Shown here piece by piece: positions 10,201-18,391 of a stretch of DNA of 64,000 nucleotides. Position 1 is the first letter of the stretch; each line of letters starts with the position of its first letter. The notes under the pieces are model-generated. The model saw only the letters and a list, made by a program, of their open reading frames with translations, ran no database searches and had not been told where the DNA came from. Where the stretch lies: the NCBI RefSeq assembly GCF_018613605.1, contig NZ_JAGGPU010000006.1:478411-542410 (forward strand), written 5' to 3'. The position numbers were made by a program, and so were the translations under genes. The stretch comes from Pedobacter sp. ISL-64 (GTDB lineage Bacteria > Bacteroidota > Bacteroidia > Sphingobacteriales > Sphingobacteriaceae).

Positions 10201-11530
10201 TAATTTTTTCAGATTTTACCGTAAATGTTCTTTCTTCTGATAATACACCAGTTGCTATATGCTTTACTTGCCAGGTATAATTGTTACCGTCTTTTATATA
10301 TGCAGCCATTGCTGGCGATGATTTAAAATCTATAGTTTCTTTATTAACAGGAATAAAAATGCCGTTATCTTTTGGTGCATTTTGCTTGTTAGCGCCCAAT
10401 CCTTTAGTCAAATTTGCTTTCTTTTCGGCCGCTAAATCTTCTGCATTTTTTACTTTAGTAATGTGCAATTCGTATTTAGCAGTAACGCCAAAATTGTTTT
10501 GTTTCATGGCAACTGGCCCGTCATAAAAACCAACATTGTCATTTTTGGAAGAATTATCGGTGAAAGTCCAGTTAAACTTTAAGTCGTCTAAATTTTTAAT
10601 GGAGATATTCGCTTTGGGCGTATCTAACTGAAGTGTTGAAGTGAAATAAGGTTTTTCTCCATACCTGAACTCATTGGCAGCACTTATTCCATTGTTCTTA
10701 AAAATGATTTTCCCAGTTGGGTCTGAAGCAATTACACGCCAGGCATAACGTTTGCCTTCTATTAGTGGTGGATCAGATGGCAATAATGTTGTACTTGTAC
10801 CATTAACTATTGTTCTATCAATTTTTAACCTAGAGGTTGCATTTAAAATCTGATTAGGATCTTTTCTTTCATCGGGCATCTCTGCAACCTGAAATTGATA
10901 CATCACTGTTATTGATTGTGGCAAATTATTCCCCCAAACAAAAGATTGACCGGTGAATGCAGGAATTGAGCTATTAGCTGATGGATTAATCAATACCGGC
11001 GCATCAGGATAAATAATGCTGATGAACGAACAACCCAATGGAGCACCTGTAGAAATAACCTGATTTGTTGTCATATCTACTGCCTGGATACAAAAAGTGT
11101 AATTGCCTTCAGGTAACCGGGAGGTCCGCACCAGCTTTACTTTATCAATTCCATATACATTTAGTGTATTTAAATCGAAAATATCTTTTAAAGCCAGTCC
11201 GTTGAGTTGTTTGGTTTCATTTGGATTTAAAATGATTGGCTGTAAAGGAGTATAAGTTGATTTGGTGGAGATTGTGATGCCATTGTCTCCACTTAACTGA
11301 CCAGTCAGCTTAATTTTTTTCTGGGTCGAAGTTAGATTTTGCACAATCAATAATACTTTTGATGCATTTTGGCCAGCATAATCTGCATAAAAAGGCGAAT
11401 AGGGCGGCGAAATGCTAACATTGATGTTAACTTGTGCAAACAAACCACATGAAACCATCATTAAAAAGGCAATCAAAAGCAAAGTTGTGCTTCCTTTAAA
11501 ACGCTTTATAATTGGGGAGAACTTAGTCAT
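4247..11530 (-). CDS. Giant secreted beta-rich protein (2427 aa), possibly TANFOR-type
   Basis: Begins with a signal peptide (STTLLLIAFLMMVSCGLFAQ, to about residue 33). The N-terminal few hundred residues hold Ig-like segments containing YAWRVIASDPTGK and FKNNG, which recall the TANFOR-type repeats annotated in large Bacteroidota surface proteins (from memory, unverified). A charged helical stretch near residues 470-520 follows, then a long run of carboxypeptidase-regulatory-like beta sandwiches. The last 400 residues are glycine- and alanine-rich amphipathic strands, and a Cys cluster (CNSSCETPC, CSPIPC) sits near the end. No enzyme motif is visible. The gene lies between an outer-membrane-type gene and an FnIII gene in one operon. 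Probably a very large envelope or secreted structural protein. Confidence 0.6.
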   Translation of the reverse strand: MTKFSPIIKRFKGSTTLLLIAFLMMVSCGLFAQVNINVSISPPYSPFYADYAGQNASKVLLIVQNLTSTQKKIKLTGQLSGDNGITISTKSTYTPLQPIILNPNETKQLNGLALKDIFDLNTLNVYGIDKVKLVRTSRLPEGNYTFCIQAVDMTTNQVISTGAPLGCSFISIIYPDAPVLINPSANSSIPAFTGQSFVWGNNLPQSITVMYQFQVAEMPDERKDPNQILNATSRLKIDRTIVNGTSTTLLPSDPPLIEGKRYAWRVIASDPTGKIIFKNNGISAANEFRYGEKPYFTSTLQLDTPKANISIKNLDDLKFNWTFTDNSSKNDNVGFYDGPVAMKQNNFGVTAKYELHITKVKNAEDLAAEKKANLTKGLGANKQNAPKDNGIFIPVNKETIDFKSSPAMAAYIKDGNNYTWQVKHIATGVLSEERTFTVKSEKIITDYTIALSGTLQYNFYDNYATGFNKIKQDKELKIKLETQLQNAKSKPELMKIKAELDKNVVLTELEKGFPVANKNVQILKVQLLAPVFKVTKSVKVMENGVEKIYSEEQDSIASVSDLLTYPYGAPTIPSATVVATGKTDGMGNFKIDVPIDQTRFKVSEPLTISGKRYAFVEGLVVKIDDNRLSDPNWFVVPNANNRSITLTENTVEAYSYKVNTKLTTTAQRNYKGKLYILRKAESVFNGEVENIIGQTKEIPIYKSSTVLGKDIIKKSSKSYVVVGSTDINELDANNFNTSFSNLVSAVNANDTYTVFFEPTDELDALYFSPQTVSKIGGKTNAFEATNFANKNLTETVEFGPKFLSMNVSGRYVYNWKKPYGKTNIPLPLPEGTELKLVKGNLAQKDFFKDGTILSDERVIATTTVKKNGEYSFKVGMQDYNTFNDGQTYNLVVVIQSNQYYSQPYPIPYNQNENIKVPELTATVQQYSFKSKLAVNNGPGATPPITPIGGMDVYLCRKIGDEVSIGRPVNDGDPNKGTYFKKIWERKNAYNETEKYEIIDKTVSFGSAGKEGYFAFDRLIVPADINDKYYVFAEPISTSQDNYITQDAFSVTSVLNFETQKQGSFTDQQVFSTQDYNIGYTHVPVVPLAPYIDGAVYPSSKASTSVLSGVHVELFNMSGLSNTATNSQIETYLKGKTPQKDLITGTNGRFLFENINSWLYDSWKLLRLTKNGFLVTYKVLNSGKPLVKGQRENLGKVYMDLPIMLTTTVVDDKENTVAARIIVGDDFSWNDYKPETGNPTTLQSPKGKVAFTIIPVDRANYKTTVVTLDNVIANQTVKFKVKKNTRNITVYCYKKGTKITLESTVTVLNTGNYLQTKGTFLGKNYSYVEIAAGGSQFELKIVPTDKNYTIAKTQVHVDGLTDVIVSVEVEPAVSITVNAQEVFGNWEIKPLNGEYNTYVEGMDEDEYVKTSKKVTIVTNSAKEEIIVVPKTDKLPKKIKLGALKKASTTEMASVAPKNNNYYSAVQQNDDDLAKDMISPDGATQTKINRYDDNAITENEIAIPKNEATFSTETYYTITLSRLPANRSFTIIGTKADYIGGTQPINPGGANANVMLNFVKAPNMNVNSMYGFPIELTKAQYVTNAQYKISGKLTPTGNVSESTLKRKYADTKLEFTDVLVNINQAPSGQEKDRYFTIANGMVFNQNNLDAVLFSKYTVNILNKDGLILAPTTATTASISGKVGLDPASLAKGVETSSSDNVGDNNYLYLNNAGASYTVLTSLPADKKANSLYTFSTAQSDLAASQYLVSNNTRSKPKFIGVDDIVVTPDGNVTLTNTGISFSGTLTTDLAYTTSRDVQAKANFTLNENGFKSTNQQKITIKLNQWQLDAPTWTFGSEGLTLKGSLNALGLTFPFSNLKVSRTKIGFGEFEVKSLKLLNAFPITINGNDVYTSFGYDKGYSKDKGAWSVSLITKSDIISLASLKGLPDLDLTDEIKINNINLYDTGNENDTRILLSEKQPAVTLNGIAKYKPSTVWGGADFVTFRGDLNMDIPGFTGLDLVTYDLTYKAENGKLAHKHDVKFQNLGLDTKGIKVTFDGDQRFNDGELYLKGYLTDKDLKGKYKIPVELTKTKTETKLTVPKDTKIYLNEGEKAGSYLDKATGQSMVVGKEWQYFTFGGDMTGANGIAPSPMSFTIKGDIVANPSALGVNNMSAGGVQGLSIVYDFTENALIGSGHLNQNTDFASLDLDAELKLGSSEWYIFSNGLADVKYTPFTGIGVGFMVGNKALTETQKNSFYKHFGNADVTDATKTAFTKVQGVLLVVSAEMPIPLLPSFDLDLDPVAHCSFTHGLFAAAYLKADFTSNPKDIAISVGGRVGAFVKLSAGASIGLACAGINLGAKTYADINGYLAPLKGEFSATMGLTFVLEGSAYVGGGVCNSSCETPCVSIGFTDICSPIPCVRVGLNKTLVLGVQAGVNNKGIFISNQSKTYQ

Positions 11531-11548
11531 AGCAATTGATGTTAAAAT

Positions 11549-13225
11549 TTAAAAGGAATGTGTTAAACCAAGATTTGACCTCAATTCGTTAAATGAAGGA
11601 AGCGTTACATCTTTTGAATTGCTCTTTAAATAATTGAGCGTTAAATTGGCTGCATTTCTTTTGCCAAGGCGATAAGAACTGTTAAAATTTACATTGAAAA
11701 TATTCCCAGCATCGATGTTGTTATTGCGTTGCGATTGATAGCTAACCGAAGCACTTAAGCCCAAATTACCTTTATCCAGCGCTTGGCTAACGCCTAATGT
11801 TGGTCCGTAAAAAATGGTTTTGCCAAAAGTTACTTCTGCTACCGTATAACTTAAATTGGCATTGGCGCTAAAAGATTTTTTGGGCAGACCGAACTGATAA
11901 GATAAATTGGCCATTTTACTGTTCGATTTGCTATTGGGCTTCGTTAATTCATTTAAATCGACCAGCGATTGCAAATTACCAACGAGTACAAAACCATGGT
12001 TAATGCTTTCGTTATTAATATTATAACGTAACATGGCACTTAAATTATGATTGGTTCTGGCCACACGGAACATATCTATAATGGGATTTAATCCCCGATC
12101 TTGTGTGATCCCGAAATTGGTATAGCGGAGGTCTGCACCATAATCAGCTTTATTGAACGAGATATTCGCAGCGCCAATTTTTCGGTTAGACCGGACTGAT
12201 TTATCGTGCAGGATGTTGTCATTTTGCAGACCAAAACTTCCACCCAATTGCAACTGGCCCTTCATTAAACGCAACATTCCCTCAACCGTATAATTCTGCA
12301 CATCCGTTTCGAAATAATAAGCGCCCATACTTTTATAATCAGGATCTACCCTACGGTATCTGAATCTTACATTGTAGCTAGTGGCATTGTAACCAATACT
12401 GGTTTGTGCAGCCGTTAATAATTGGGTAGAGGAATTGAGCGTAATCAGATCTTTAATAAAATCAACTTTATCCAACTTTAAGTTTTTAACGGTATCCGAC
12501 AATACATTTCGGGTATAGATACTGCCCGAAACATCCATATCAAAAACAAAATGTTTTAGAAAACTAAATTTTGAAGAAATGCCCAGCACCATATTTTCTG
12601 ATGGGCTTAACTCAGTAGAAATTGGTGTAGCACTTAGAGAACCTACATGGTCTTTGGCATTCAGAAAAATTAGATCTACATGGTTACGTTCAGTACCCCA
12701 ACCTAGTTTGGTACTGTAACCAGTTCTTTTATAAGCGGCCTGTTGTGCCAAAGCGAGCGGCTGATTCAGATCTTCTTCTATCGCTTTATTAAACCGGCCG
12801 TAAACAAATCCAAACCTCAATCTGCCAGGATTAAGTTCTATGCCTCCACCCAAAAAATTATGCCCGGCCAAGGTAAATGGCGAAAATTCTAAACTTTGCC
12901 AGCCCGCATGAAAAGTGATCCATTTGTAGGCAGGGCTAATGCCATACTGGTTAAAGGGTTGCGTATAGCTTCGTTGTTGATCGCTAACTACAACAGAAAA
13001 TGGGAAGGATACACCGTAAACGGTTAAAGTTGGTGCTCCATTAAAAATATAAGAGAAATCCCTTTGTCTGGCCGGAATACCATTTACATTATAAGTGCCA
13101 AGCCCAAGGCCAACGGTTCCGTTTATGGCAAATGGCTTTTGCTTTGCTATTTGACCTAAATCTTGCGACTTAGCCAAATAACAGGCAGCGAATAAAAACA
13201 ACACTAAAAGTGATATACGTTTCAT
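11549..13225 (-). CDS. Outer-membrane beta-barrel-like protein
   Basis: A 558-residue exported protein with a signal peptide (MKRISLLVLFLFAACYLAKSQ). The mature part is dominated by alternating polar and hydrophobic strands, for example FAINGTVGLGLGTYNVNG, VDLIFLNAKDHVG, VRFRYRRVDPDYKSMGAYYF and LGLSASVSYQSQRNNN, as expected of a transmembrane barrel. The extreme C-terminus (LRSNLGLTHSF) ends in Phe, as in many outer-membrane proteins assembled by the BAM complex. It lies between the collagen-like lipoprotein and the 2427-residue gene (18-base gap to the latter), so it may anchor or export its partners. No specific family is recognised. Confidence 0.6.
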   Translation of the reverse strand: MKRISLLVLFLFAACYLAKSQDLGQIAKQKPFAINGTVGLGLGTYNVNGIPARQRDFSYIFNGAPTLTVYGVSFPFSVVVSDQQRSYTQPFNQYGISPAYKWITFHAGWQSLEFSPFTLAGHNFLGGGIELNPGRLRFGFVYGRFNKAIEEDLNQPLALAQQAAYKRTGYSTKLGWGTERNHVDLIFLNAKDHVGSLSATPISTELSPSENMVLGISSKFSFLKHFVFDMDVSGSIYTRNVLSDTVKNLKLDKVDFIKDLITLNSSTQLLTAAQTSIGYNATSYNVRFRYRRVDPDYKSMGAYYFETDVQNYTVEGMLRLMKGQLQLGGSFGLQNDNILHDKSVRSNRKIGAANISFNKADYGADLRYTNFGITQDRGLNPIIDMFRVARTNHNLSAMLRYNINNESINHGFVLVGNLQSLVDLNELTKPNSKSNSKMANLSYQFGLPKKSFSANANLSYTVAEVTFGKTIFYGPTLGVSQALDKGNLGLSASVSYQSQRNNNIDAGNIFNVNFNSSYRLGKRNAANLTLNYLKSNSKDVTLPSFNELRSNLGLTHSF

Positions 13226-13288
13226 AAATTCTACGTTTGTTGGAATAAAGAATAATCAGCAACTTTTTAATCAGCTACATGAATGTGA

Positions 13289-15112
13289 TCACTTTAATGC
13301 TTTAAAATCCTTGTCATTTAGATTGAGCTTTTGCATGGTCTGCAACAATGGTGTATTATTAGGATTTATACTTAACACCCCTGTTGTACTTTGTGGAATG
13401 ATGACTATCCTAACCTTATCAACTGGATAGGCAGTGAAAGTTGAACCAAATCCATTATAAAATGAAATTCTAACTTTTGCGGTAGTTGCATCAACCCTCA
13501 ACGAATAGCTATAAATTAAATTTTGATTTGGATTTTGGCTTAAATCTGTATAGTTCAACTGTTTCCAGCTATAAACACCCGGTGTTTCTGTTTTTCGCAT
13601 ATACACCATTACAATACCTTTATTTACAGCAGTTAAATGTATGGCGGGGATGTTAAATACCGATGTAGTATCGTTAAATGAAACCCCATGTTTCTTTAAA
13701 GCATAGGTATTAAAATTAGCACCTTCACCACTCCAGTTAAAGGTTACATTATCGGGCGTTTCTAAAGAGACTACATTAGCATTCCCATCTGCACCTTTTA
13801 AAGGTGTACCCGGAAAAGGCCAAGCACCACCTGTTTTAGGGCCATACATAACATAACTTGTTAAGTCTATGTAAAAATCACCATCGTTGCCTAATGTATT
13901 TTGCGGAAAACTGCCTCCACTTAAAATTCTATTTCCATTGGCACCATTGGTTCCATTTGTACCATTTGTGCCATTAATTCCATCCGCACCTTTTAAATTG
14001 GTACCGTCACCCCAACCAAAAAGAGCTGTTTTAGGGCCATAAATCATAACTGGAAGCCTTGAAATATAGAAATCTCCATTTTTCCCCAAATTAGGGTCTG
14101 GAACCGTTTCTCCACTATAAATAACAGTTCCATCGGCACCTGCTGGTCCAGTAGGTCCCTGCGCGCCAGCTGCACCACGCAAAAGAATAGGAACACCCCA
14201 GCCTGTATTGTCCTTAGGCCCGTATAATAAATAATTGGTTTTGTCTAAATAATAATCGCCAGCTATACCAACAGTTGATCCGGGAGTGCCATTTCCGCTT
14301 AAGGTTGTACTACCATTTGTACCGTTGGTTCCGTTTGTACCATTAGCTCCATTCGTACCATTCGTACCATTTGTACCATCAGTTCCGTTAGTGCCATTAG
14401 CCCCGTTTATACCATTAGTGCCTTTAAGTACAATTGGTGTGCCCCAAGCCCCGGCGGTTTTTGGTCCGTATAAATTACCCGTCGTTTTATCTAAATAATA
14501 ATCTCCATTGGCTCCTACTGTAGCAACTGGAACGCCCGCACCACTATAAATAATGCTGCCATCTTTACCTGCAGCGCCTGATGGGCCTTGTGCACCATCA
14601 GCACCACGCAATAAAATCGGGATGCCCCAGCCTGTGGCTGTTTTTGGTCCGTATAGTTGATAATTGGTTTTATCAAGATAATAATCTCCTGTTATACCAG
14701 CCGATGAAGATGGAATGCCATTTCCACTCAAGGTGGTGCTGCCATTGGTTCCATTTGTACCGTTAACGCCATTTGTACCGTTAGCACCATTGGCTCCGTT
14801 GGTGCCATTCGCACCCGCTATACCCATTAAAGTAATTGGTGTTCCCCAGCCAGCAGCTATTTTTGGGCCGTAAAGGTTTCCTGTTGCCCGGTCTAAATAA
14901 TAATCGCCATTTGCGCCAAGCGCTGCCGGAGGTGTGCCTGTTCCACTATAAATGATGCTGCCATCTTTGCCTGCAGCGCCTACTGCGCCAGCATTTCCTG
15001 CCACTCCTTGTGGTCCGGCTGGCCCTTCTGGCCCTTCTAATCCAGTTTCAGAACACGAATTAAATAAGATAGCAATAAGGCAGATGATTAAGAAAGCGTA
15101 AAAATTTTTCAT
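13289..15112 (-). CDS. Collagen-like repeat lipoprotein with six GDYYLD...YGPK modules
   Basis: A 607-residue lipoprotein: a short hydrophobic signal ends in the lipobox LFNSC, so Cys20 is the probable lipidated residue. Collagen-type Gly-X-Y runs (GPEGPAGPQG, GTNGTNGANGTNG) alternate with six non-collagenous modules of the form GDYYLDKTxxxLYGPKTxxGWG, near residues 69, 142, 203, 285, 346 and 411. From about residue 445 there is a beta-rich C-terminal domain. Asn and Thr fill many X-Y positions, and Pro is scarce outside a few GP triplets. It is the first gene of the minus-strand envelope operon. Bacterial collagen-like proteins can form triple helices that project from the cell surface; whether this one trimerises is inferred. 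Confidence 0.85.
   Translation of the reverse strand: MKNFYAFLIICLIAILFNSCSETGLEGPEGPAGPQGVAGNAGAVGAAGKDGSIIYSGTGTPPAALGANGDYYLDRATGNLYGPKIAAGWGTPITLMGIAGANGTNGANGANGTNGVNGTNGTNGSTTLSGNGIPSSSAGITGDYYLDKTNYQLYGPKTATGWGIPILLRGADGAQGPSGAAGKDGSIIYSGAGVPVATVGANGDYYLDKTTGNLYGPKTAGAWGTPIVLKGTNGINGANGTNGTDGTNGTNGTNGANGTNGTNGTNGSTTLSGNGTPGSTVGIAGDYYLDKTNYLLYGPKDNTGWGVPILLRGAAGAQGPTGPAGADGTVIYSGETVPDPNLGKNGDFYISRLPVMIYGPKTALFGWGDGTNLKGADGINGTNGTNGTNGANGNRILSGGSFPQNTLGNDGDFYIDLTSYVMYGPKTGGAWPFPGTPLKGADGNANVVSLETPDNVTFNWSGEGANFNTYALKKHGVSFNDTTSVFNIPAIHLTAVNKGIVMVYMRKTETPGVYSWKQLNYTDLSQNPNQNLIYSYSLRVDATTAKVRISFYNGFGSTFTAYPVDKVRIVIIPQSTTGVLSINPNNTPLLQTMQKLNLNDKDFKALK
13930..14830 (-). repeat. Collagen-coding tandem repeats (GTN/GAN triplets)
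   Basis: Three clusters, at about 13936-13985, 14301-14422 and 14738-14818, are built from a 9-base unit coding Gly-Thr-Asn or Gly-Ala-Asn (on the plus strand, variants of ACCATTTGT). The low-complexity units are open to slippage and length variation, always in multiples of three, so the protein frame would be kept. Confidence 0.8.
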
Positions 15113-15395
15113 ATGGGTAATTTTTGATTGATTGAAGATATTGCCCTATACACAACAATTTGGAACCTAATCGATGAACGGAACGAAATAATCGGTAAAG
15201 GGTTTGCCTGGCGTTTGTAATCCACACGATCACGATCAAATTTATACCAGAATAAGGTTTGGCACATAGTACAAACACGACAACCTCAAGCAAATGCATA
15301 TAATTTAAAGAGAAGTGTAAAATTCTGATATAAATACTTAACTTGGATATTGTAAATATTATCCTTAACCTCTCACCTTAAAAGGTCAAAATATT
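15113..15395. other. Divergent intergenic region upstream of the envelope operon and the AraC gene
   Basis: 283 bases between the start of the collagen-like lipoprotein gene (minus) and the AraC-type gene (plus). It must hold both promoters, but I see no clear consensus box or palindrome. A minus-strand ORF covering part of it (15060-15299) lacks protein-like features. Confidence 0.45.
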
Positions 15396-16235
15396 ATGGG
15401 TTTTACCTATTTTATGCCTGAACCAAGTTTGCAACAATATGTAGAGAGCATTATTGTTATAGACCTCAATTTCAACGAAGATTTCATTAAAGAGATCACA
15501 ATTGTTCCCGATTACAGGTCTTGCTTATGTTTTATACTCGAAGACAAAATCAGCGCTTATGAAAACGGGCAATTGGTGGAAAGAGAAAACGTGATTCTGG
15601 CCAGCTTCCATTTATTTTCTACGATCATGAATCTGGGCAAAAAACACCGGGCGGTATGTGTGCAATTTAAGCCTATTGGCTGGAACAGTTTGATGGAAAA
15701 CGTACCTCAGAATGAAGTGCTGAACACCTGTTACGATGCAAAATTATTTTTAGGAAACTATGCAGCTATATTAAGCGAACAGTTAGCAGAAGCAAGCTCG
15801 GCCCCTATGCAAAACCAGATCATTCAATCCTTTCTTAAGGAAAAACTGAACAGCTTACCTACGGCATCTCCCTTTGATCGGGCCATTGATATTTTTATCC
15901 GGTCGGGCGGTAATCTGACCATAGAACAAACGGCCTCTCTCGCCTGTTTAAGCCTGCGGCAGTTTGAAAGGCTCTGTAACCATAAAATTGGTGTTTCGCC
16001 GCGTATGTTTGGGCGTTTAATTAGATTTTCTAACACCTATAAACTTAAAGAACAACATCCAAACCTATCGTGGAACAAGATCGCATTTCATTGTGGTTAT
16101 TTTGACCACATGCACCTCATCCGCGACTTTAAACAGTTTTCGGGTACCATACCCACTATTACGGATGATGAAGACCATTTTAGGTCATTCCCTTATGAAA
16201 GCCAAAAAAATAATCTTTCAATCAACCCTTTCTAG
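15396..16235 (+). CDS. AraC-family transcriptional regulator
   Basis: A 279-residue protein with the two-part layout of AraC regulators. The N-terminal 150 residues (MGFTYFMPEPSLQQYVESIIV...) resemble the ligand-sensing domain of AraC proteins of the DUF6597 type. The C-terminal 100 residues hold the two helix-turn-helix units: IEQTASLACLSLRQFERLC, then NKIAFHCGYFDHMHLIRDFKQ, ending at the conserved FSGTIP (family consensus GxxP). It is divergent from the collagen-like operon and could regulate it, though no operator is obvious. Its last 14 bases overlap the convergent histidine kinase gene. The inducer is unknown. Confidence 0.88.
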   Translation: MGFTYFMPEPSLQQYVESIIVIDLNFNEDFIKEITIVPDYRSCLCFILEDKISAYENGQLVERENVILASFHLFSTIMNLGKKHRAVCVQFKPIGWNSLMENVPQNEVLNTCYDAKLFLGNYAAILSEQLAEASSAPMQNQIIQSFLKEKLNSLPTASPFDRAIDIFIRSGGNLTIEQTASLACLSLRQFERLCNHKIGVSPRMFGRLIRFSNTYKLKEQHPNLSWNKIAFHCGYFDHMHLIRDFKQFSGTIPTITDDEDHFRSFPYESQKNNLSINPF

Positions 16236-18372
16236 TTTTAAAAACCAAGGTAATTTCGGTACCATTTTCGATACCGCTGCTGATGTTAAATGCTGCATTA
16301 ATCTTTAAGGCAAGTTCCTTAACAATCAATAACCCATAACCAGATGATTTGCTTTTTACCTGCTTATTATCTATTAAGGCCTGGATCTGATCAGCAGGGA
16401 TTACCTCACCTTGATTAATTACAGCGATATAAATCTGGCTGTTTTGATTTACACCTGCCCTTAAATAAATTGTTGTTTGGTTAAAAGCATGATTGATTGC
16501 ATTCTGTACCAAATTGCGTAAAATAATCAGCAATAAATTTTGATCACTGTTTAAGCTACCTATCCCTTTAATTTCTGTGATTAGCCTTATCTCTTTGGCA
16601 TCGGCCTGATTTTGCATCAATAAGACGGTATCGCTGAACAATTGGGCCAAATCAACCTCGTCAATGTCGAGTTCAAAATTTTCCATCTGACTTTTAGACC
16701 AGAGTAACAAATCTTCCATTGTTTCTAAGAGATTTTTCGAAGATGTTATTAATTTTTGTCGGTGTTGATCCCGCTCTTCTTCAGAGACCTGGATATCATT
16801 TTTTTGTTGGAGCTTTAAAAAAGTGAATAACTGGCTTACAGGACTGCGCAAATCGTGAGAAATAATACCAAATAATTTTGTTTTGGTTAAATTGGATTCA
16901 TTAAGTTTTTTATTTAGAATATCTAATTCTCGGTTTTTTTGATCTAAAATATTGGCCGATTGCTTTTTATTCCTATAAATGGCATATAATAACACTGCAA
17001 CCAAACCTGATAGTAAAAGACCTGATATGAGCCACCATTTTTGTTTTTTGGCAAATAGCAGTTGTTCGTTCTGAATATCGATCAATTGCTTCTTTTCTTT
17101 ATTTTGATATTTTTCTTCGGCTTCAGCGAATATTTTTTTGGTATCAATTGCAGTTAAAGAATCTTTAACCATGCTTAGTCTTTTGCTGTAGGCATATGCT
17201 TGCTCCCAATTGCCTAAACCTGCATAACAATTTGCTATGTTTTCTATAGTGAAGATGCGCATATCCTGATAGCTCCAGGCAAGCGCCAACGGTTCGGCTT
17301 TTTTAAAATAAGGCAATGCTTTTGCATAATCCTTTAAGGCCAGGTATACTTTTCCATTCACATAGTTTAATTGCGCTTTATAAAAATCAAAGGCCCAGAT
17401 TTCACCTATTATATTGGCATGGGTACTGTATTTTAAGGCCTCTTTGTTTTTACCGAATTTGATAAAACCCTGCGCAAAGTACATATCAGCATCTAAACAG
17501 TTGTTCCATAATTCGGCATTGTTGTATTTTTTGCAAATATTCAATAAGCTATCATAGTATAGTTCTGCCTCGCTCATTTTCTTTGTGATCACTAAGTTTT
17601 TGGCAGTATACAAATAATAATAGCTCAACAAAACCTTATTTTTAACTAAATACTTGCGCATTTCCTCCAAATAAACCTGTTGTTTAGCCTCCTGGTCCAT
17701 ATTACCATAAGTTCTAGAAACGATTACCGCTGCATCCGCCACTTCGTCGGAGCTTATTTTTTTCGACTGGTATAATTCCTTGTAATTTGAAAATGCGTTT
17801 AGGGCATATTGAAGTGCTTTCCCGTCGTTGCCGGTCAGTTTATAATACCTCGAAATAAACAAGAGGGCAACTGCCACAGCATATTTATCTTTTTTGCTAT
17901 CAACCACCGTTTGCAAAACCTTTGCAATAGAATCCCTACGGGCTTTGCCTGATTTCTTTTCCGGATTGCAAAGCGACAAGATAGCGCCTAAAGATTGTGT
18001 AATGATTTTTGTATCAGTTACCTGCTTGGCATATTTTAGTGCCTGTTCATAATTTTTGATACAAGAATCAGAAGAAGCCGTACTTGATTCGGTTAAAAGA
18101 CCTTTGTAAAACCAAAAACGGCTCAAATGCTTCGCATCGTTTTTGGGGGTAATTTTAAATGCAGTAGTTAGGGTTGTTCCGAGTAGTTTATTATCTCCCG
18201 CCAAATAAACAGAATCGCACGAAAGAAGTAACTTTTCTAAATAATCATTAATATTATTTGCCGACTTTATTTTAGGAAAATCTGGTTGTTTTTGGGCAAA
18301 TACCCCTGCACAATAAAAGAAAAGAAAAAAAATAACGATGTTGTAATTGCTAAATAGGTATTTTTTCATCAT
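16222..18372 (-). CDS. TPR-containing sensor histidine kinase
   Basis: A 716-residue membrane sensor. A signal sequence (residues 1-27) leads into a periplasmic region of tetratricopeptide-like helical pairs (about 40-420), including GKALQYALNAFSNYKELYQ and DYAKALPYFKKAEPLALAW. A transmembrane helix at 446-466 (WWLISGLLLSGLVAVLLYAIY) is followed by a coiled coil and the kinase core: His506 in the phosphoacceptor box GIISHDLRSPVSQ, N-box RNLVQNAINHAF (about 619-630) and G-box SSGYGLLIVKEL (about 676-688). The start lies 19 bases after the response regulator gene, so the two form an operon with the regulator first. This HisKA-type kinase probably phosphorylates the LytTR regulator. Confidence 0.88.
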   Translation of the reverse strand: MMKKYLFSNYNIVIFFLFFYCAGVFAQKQPDFPKIKSANNINDYLEKLLLSCDSVYLAGDNKLLGTTLTTAFKITPKNDAKHLSRFWFYKGLLTESSTASSDSCIKNYEQALKYAKQVTDTKIITQSLGAILSLCNPEKKSGKARRDSIAKVLQTVVDSKKDKYAVAVALLFISRYYKLTGNDGKALQYALNAFSNYKELYQSKKISSDEVADAAVIVSRTYGNMDQEAKQQVYLEEMRKYLVKNKVLLSYYYLYTAKNLVITKKMSEAELYYDSLLNICKKYNNAELWNNCLDADMYFAQGFIKFGKNKEALKYSTHANIIGEIWAFDFYKAQLNYVNGKVYLALKDYAKALPYFKKAEPLALAWSYQDMRIFTIENIANCYAGLGNWEQAYAYSKRLSMVKDSLTAIDTKKIFAEAEEKYQNKEKKQLIDIQNEQLLFAKKQKWWLISGLLLSGLVAVLLYAIYRNKKQSANILDQKNRELDILNKKLNESNLTKTKLFGIISHDLRSPVSQLFTFLKLQQKNDIQVSEEERDQHRQKLITSSKNLLETMEDLLLWSKSQMENFELDIDEVDLAQLFSDTVLLMQNQADAKEIRLITEIKGIGSLNSDQNLLLIILRNLVQNAINHAFNQTTIYLRAGVNQNSQIYIAVINQGEVIPADQIQALIDNKQVKSKSSGYGLLIVKELALKINAAFNISSGIENGTEITLVFKTRKG

Positions 18373-18391
18373 TGATATATAAAGTCAACCA

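Noticed and set aside
14286..14498. Plus-strand ORF of Val/Pro-rich repeats
   Set aside because: It is the antisense reading of the collagen Gly-Thr-Asn repeats.
13930..14830. Possible CRISPR array from short regular repeats
   Set aside because: The units are 9-base codon repeats in frame with a collagen-like protein; there are no unique spacers.
15060..15299. 79-residue minus-strand ORF upstream of the collagen-like gene
   Set aside because: It overlaps the lipoprotein signal region in another frame and has no supporting features.
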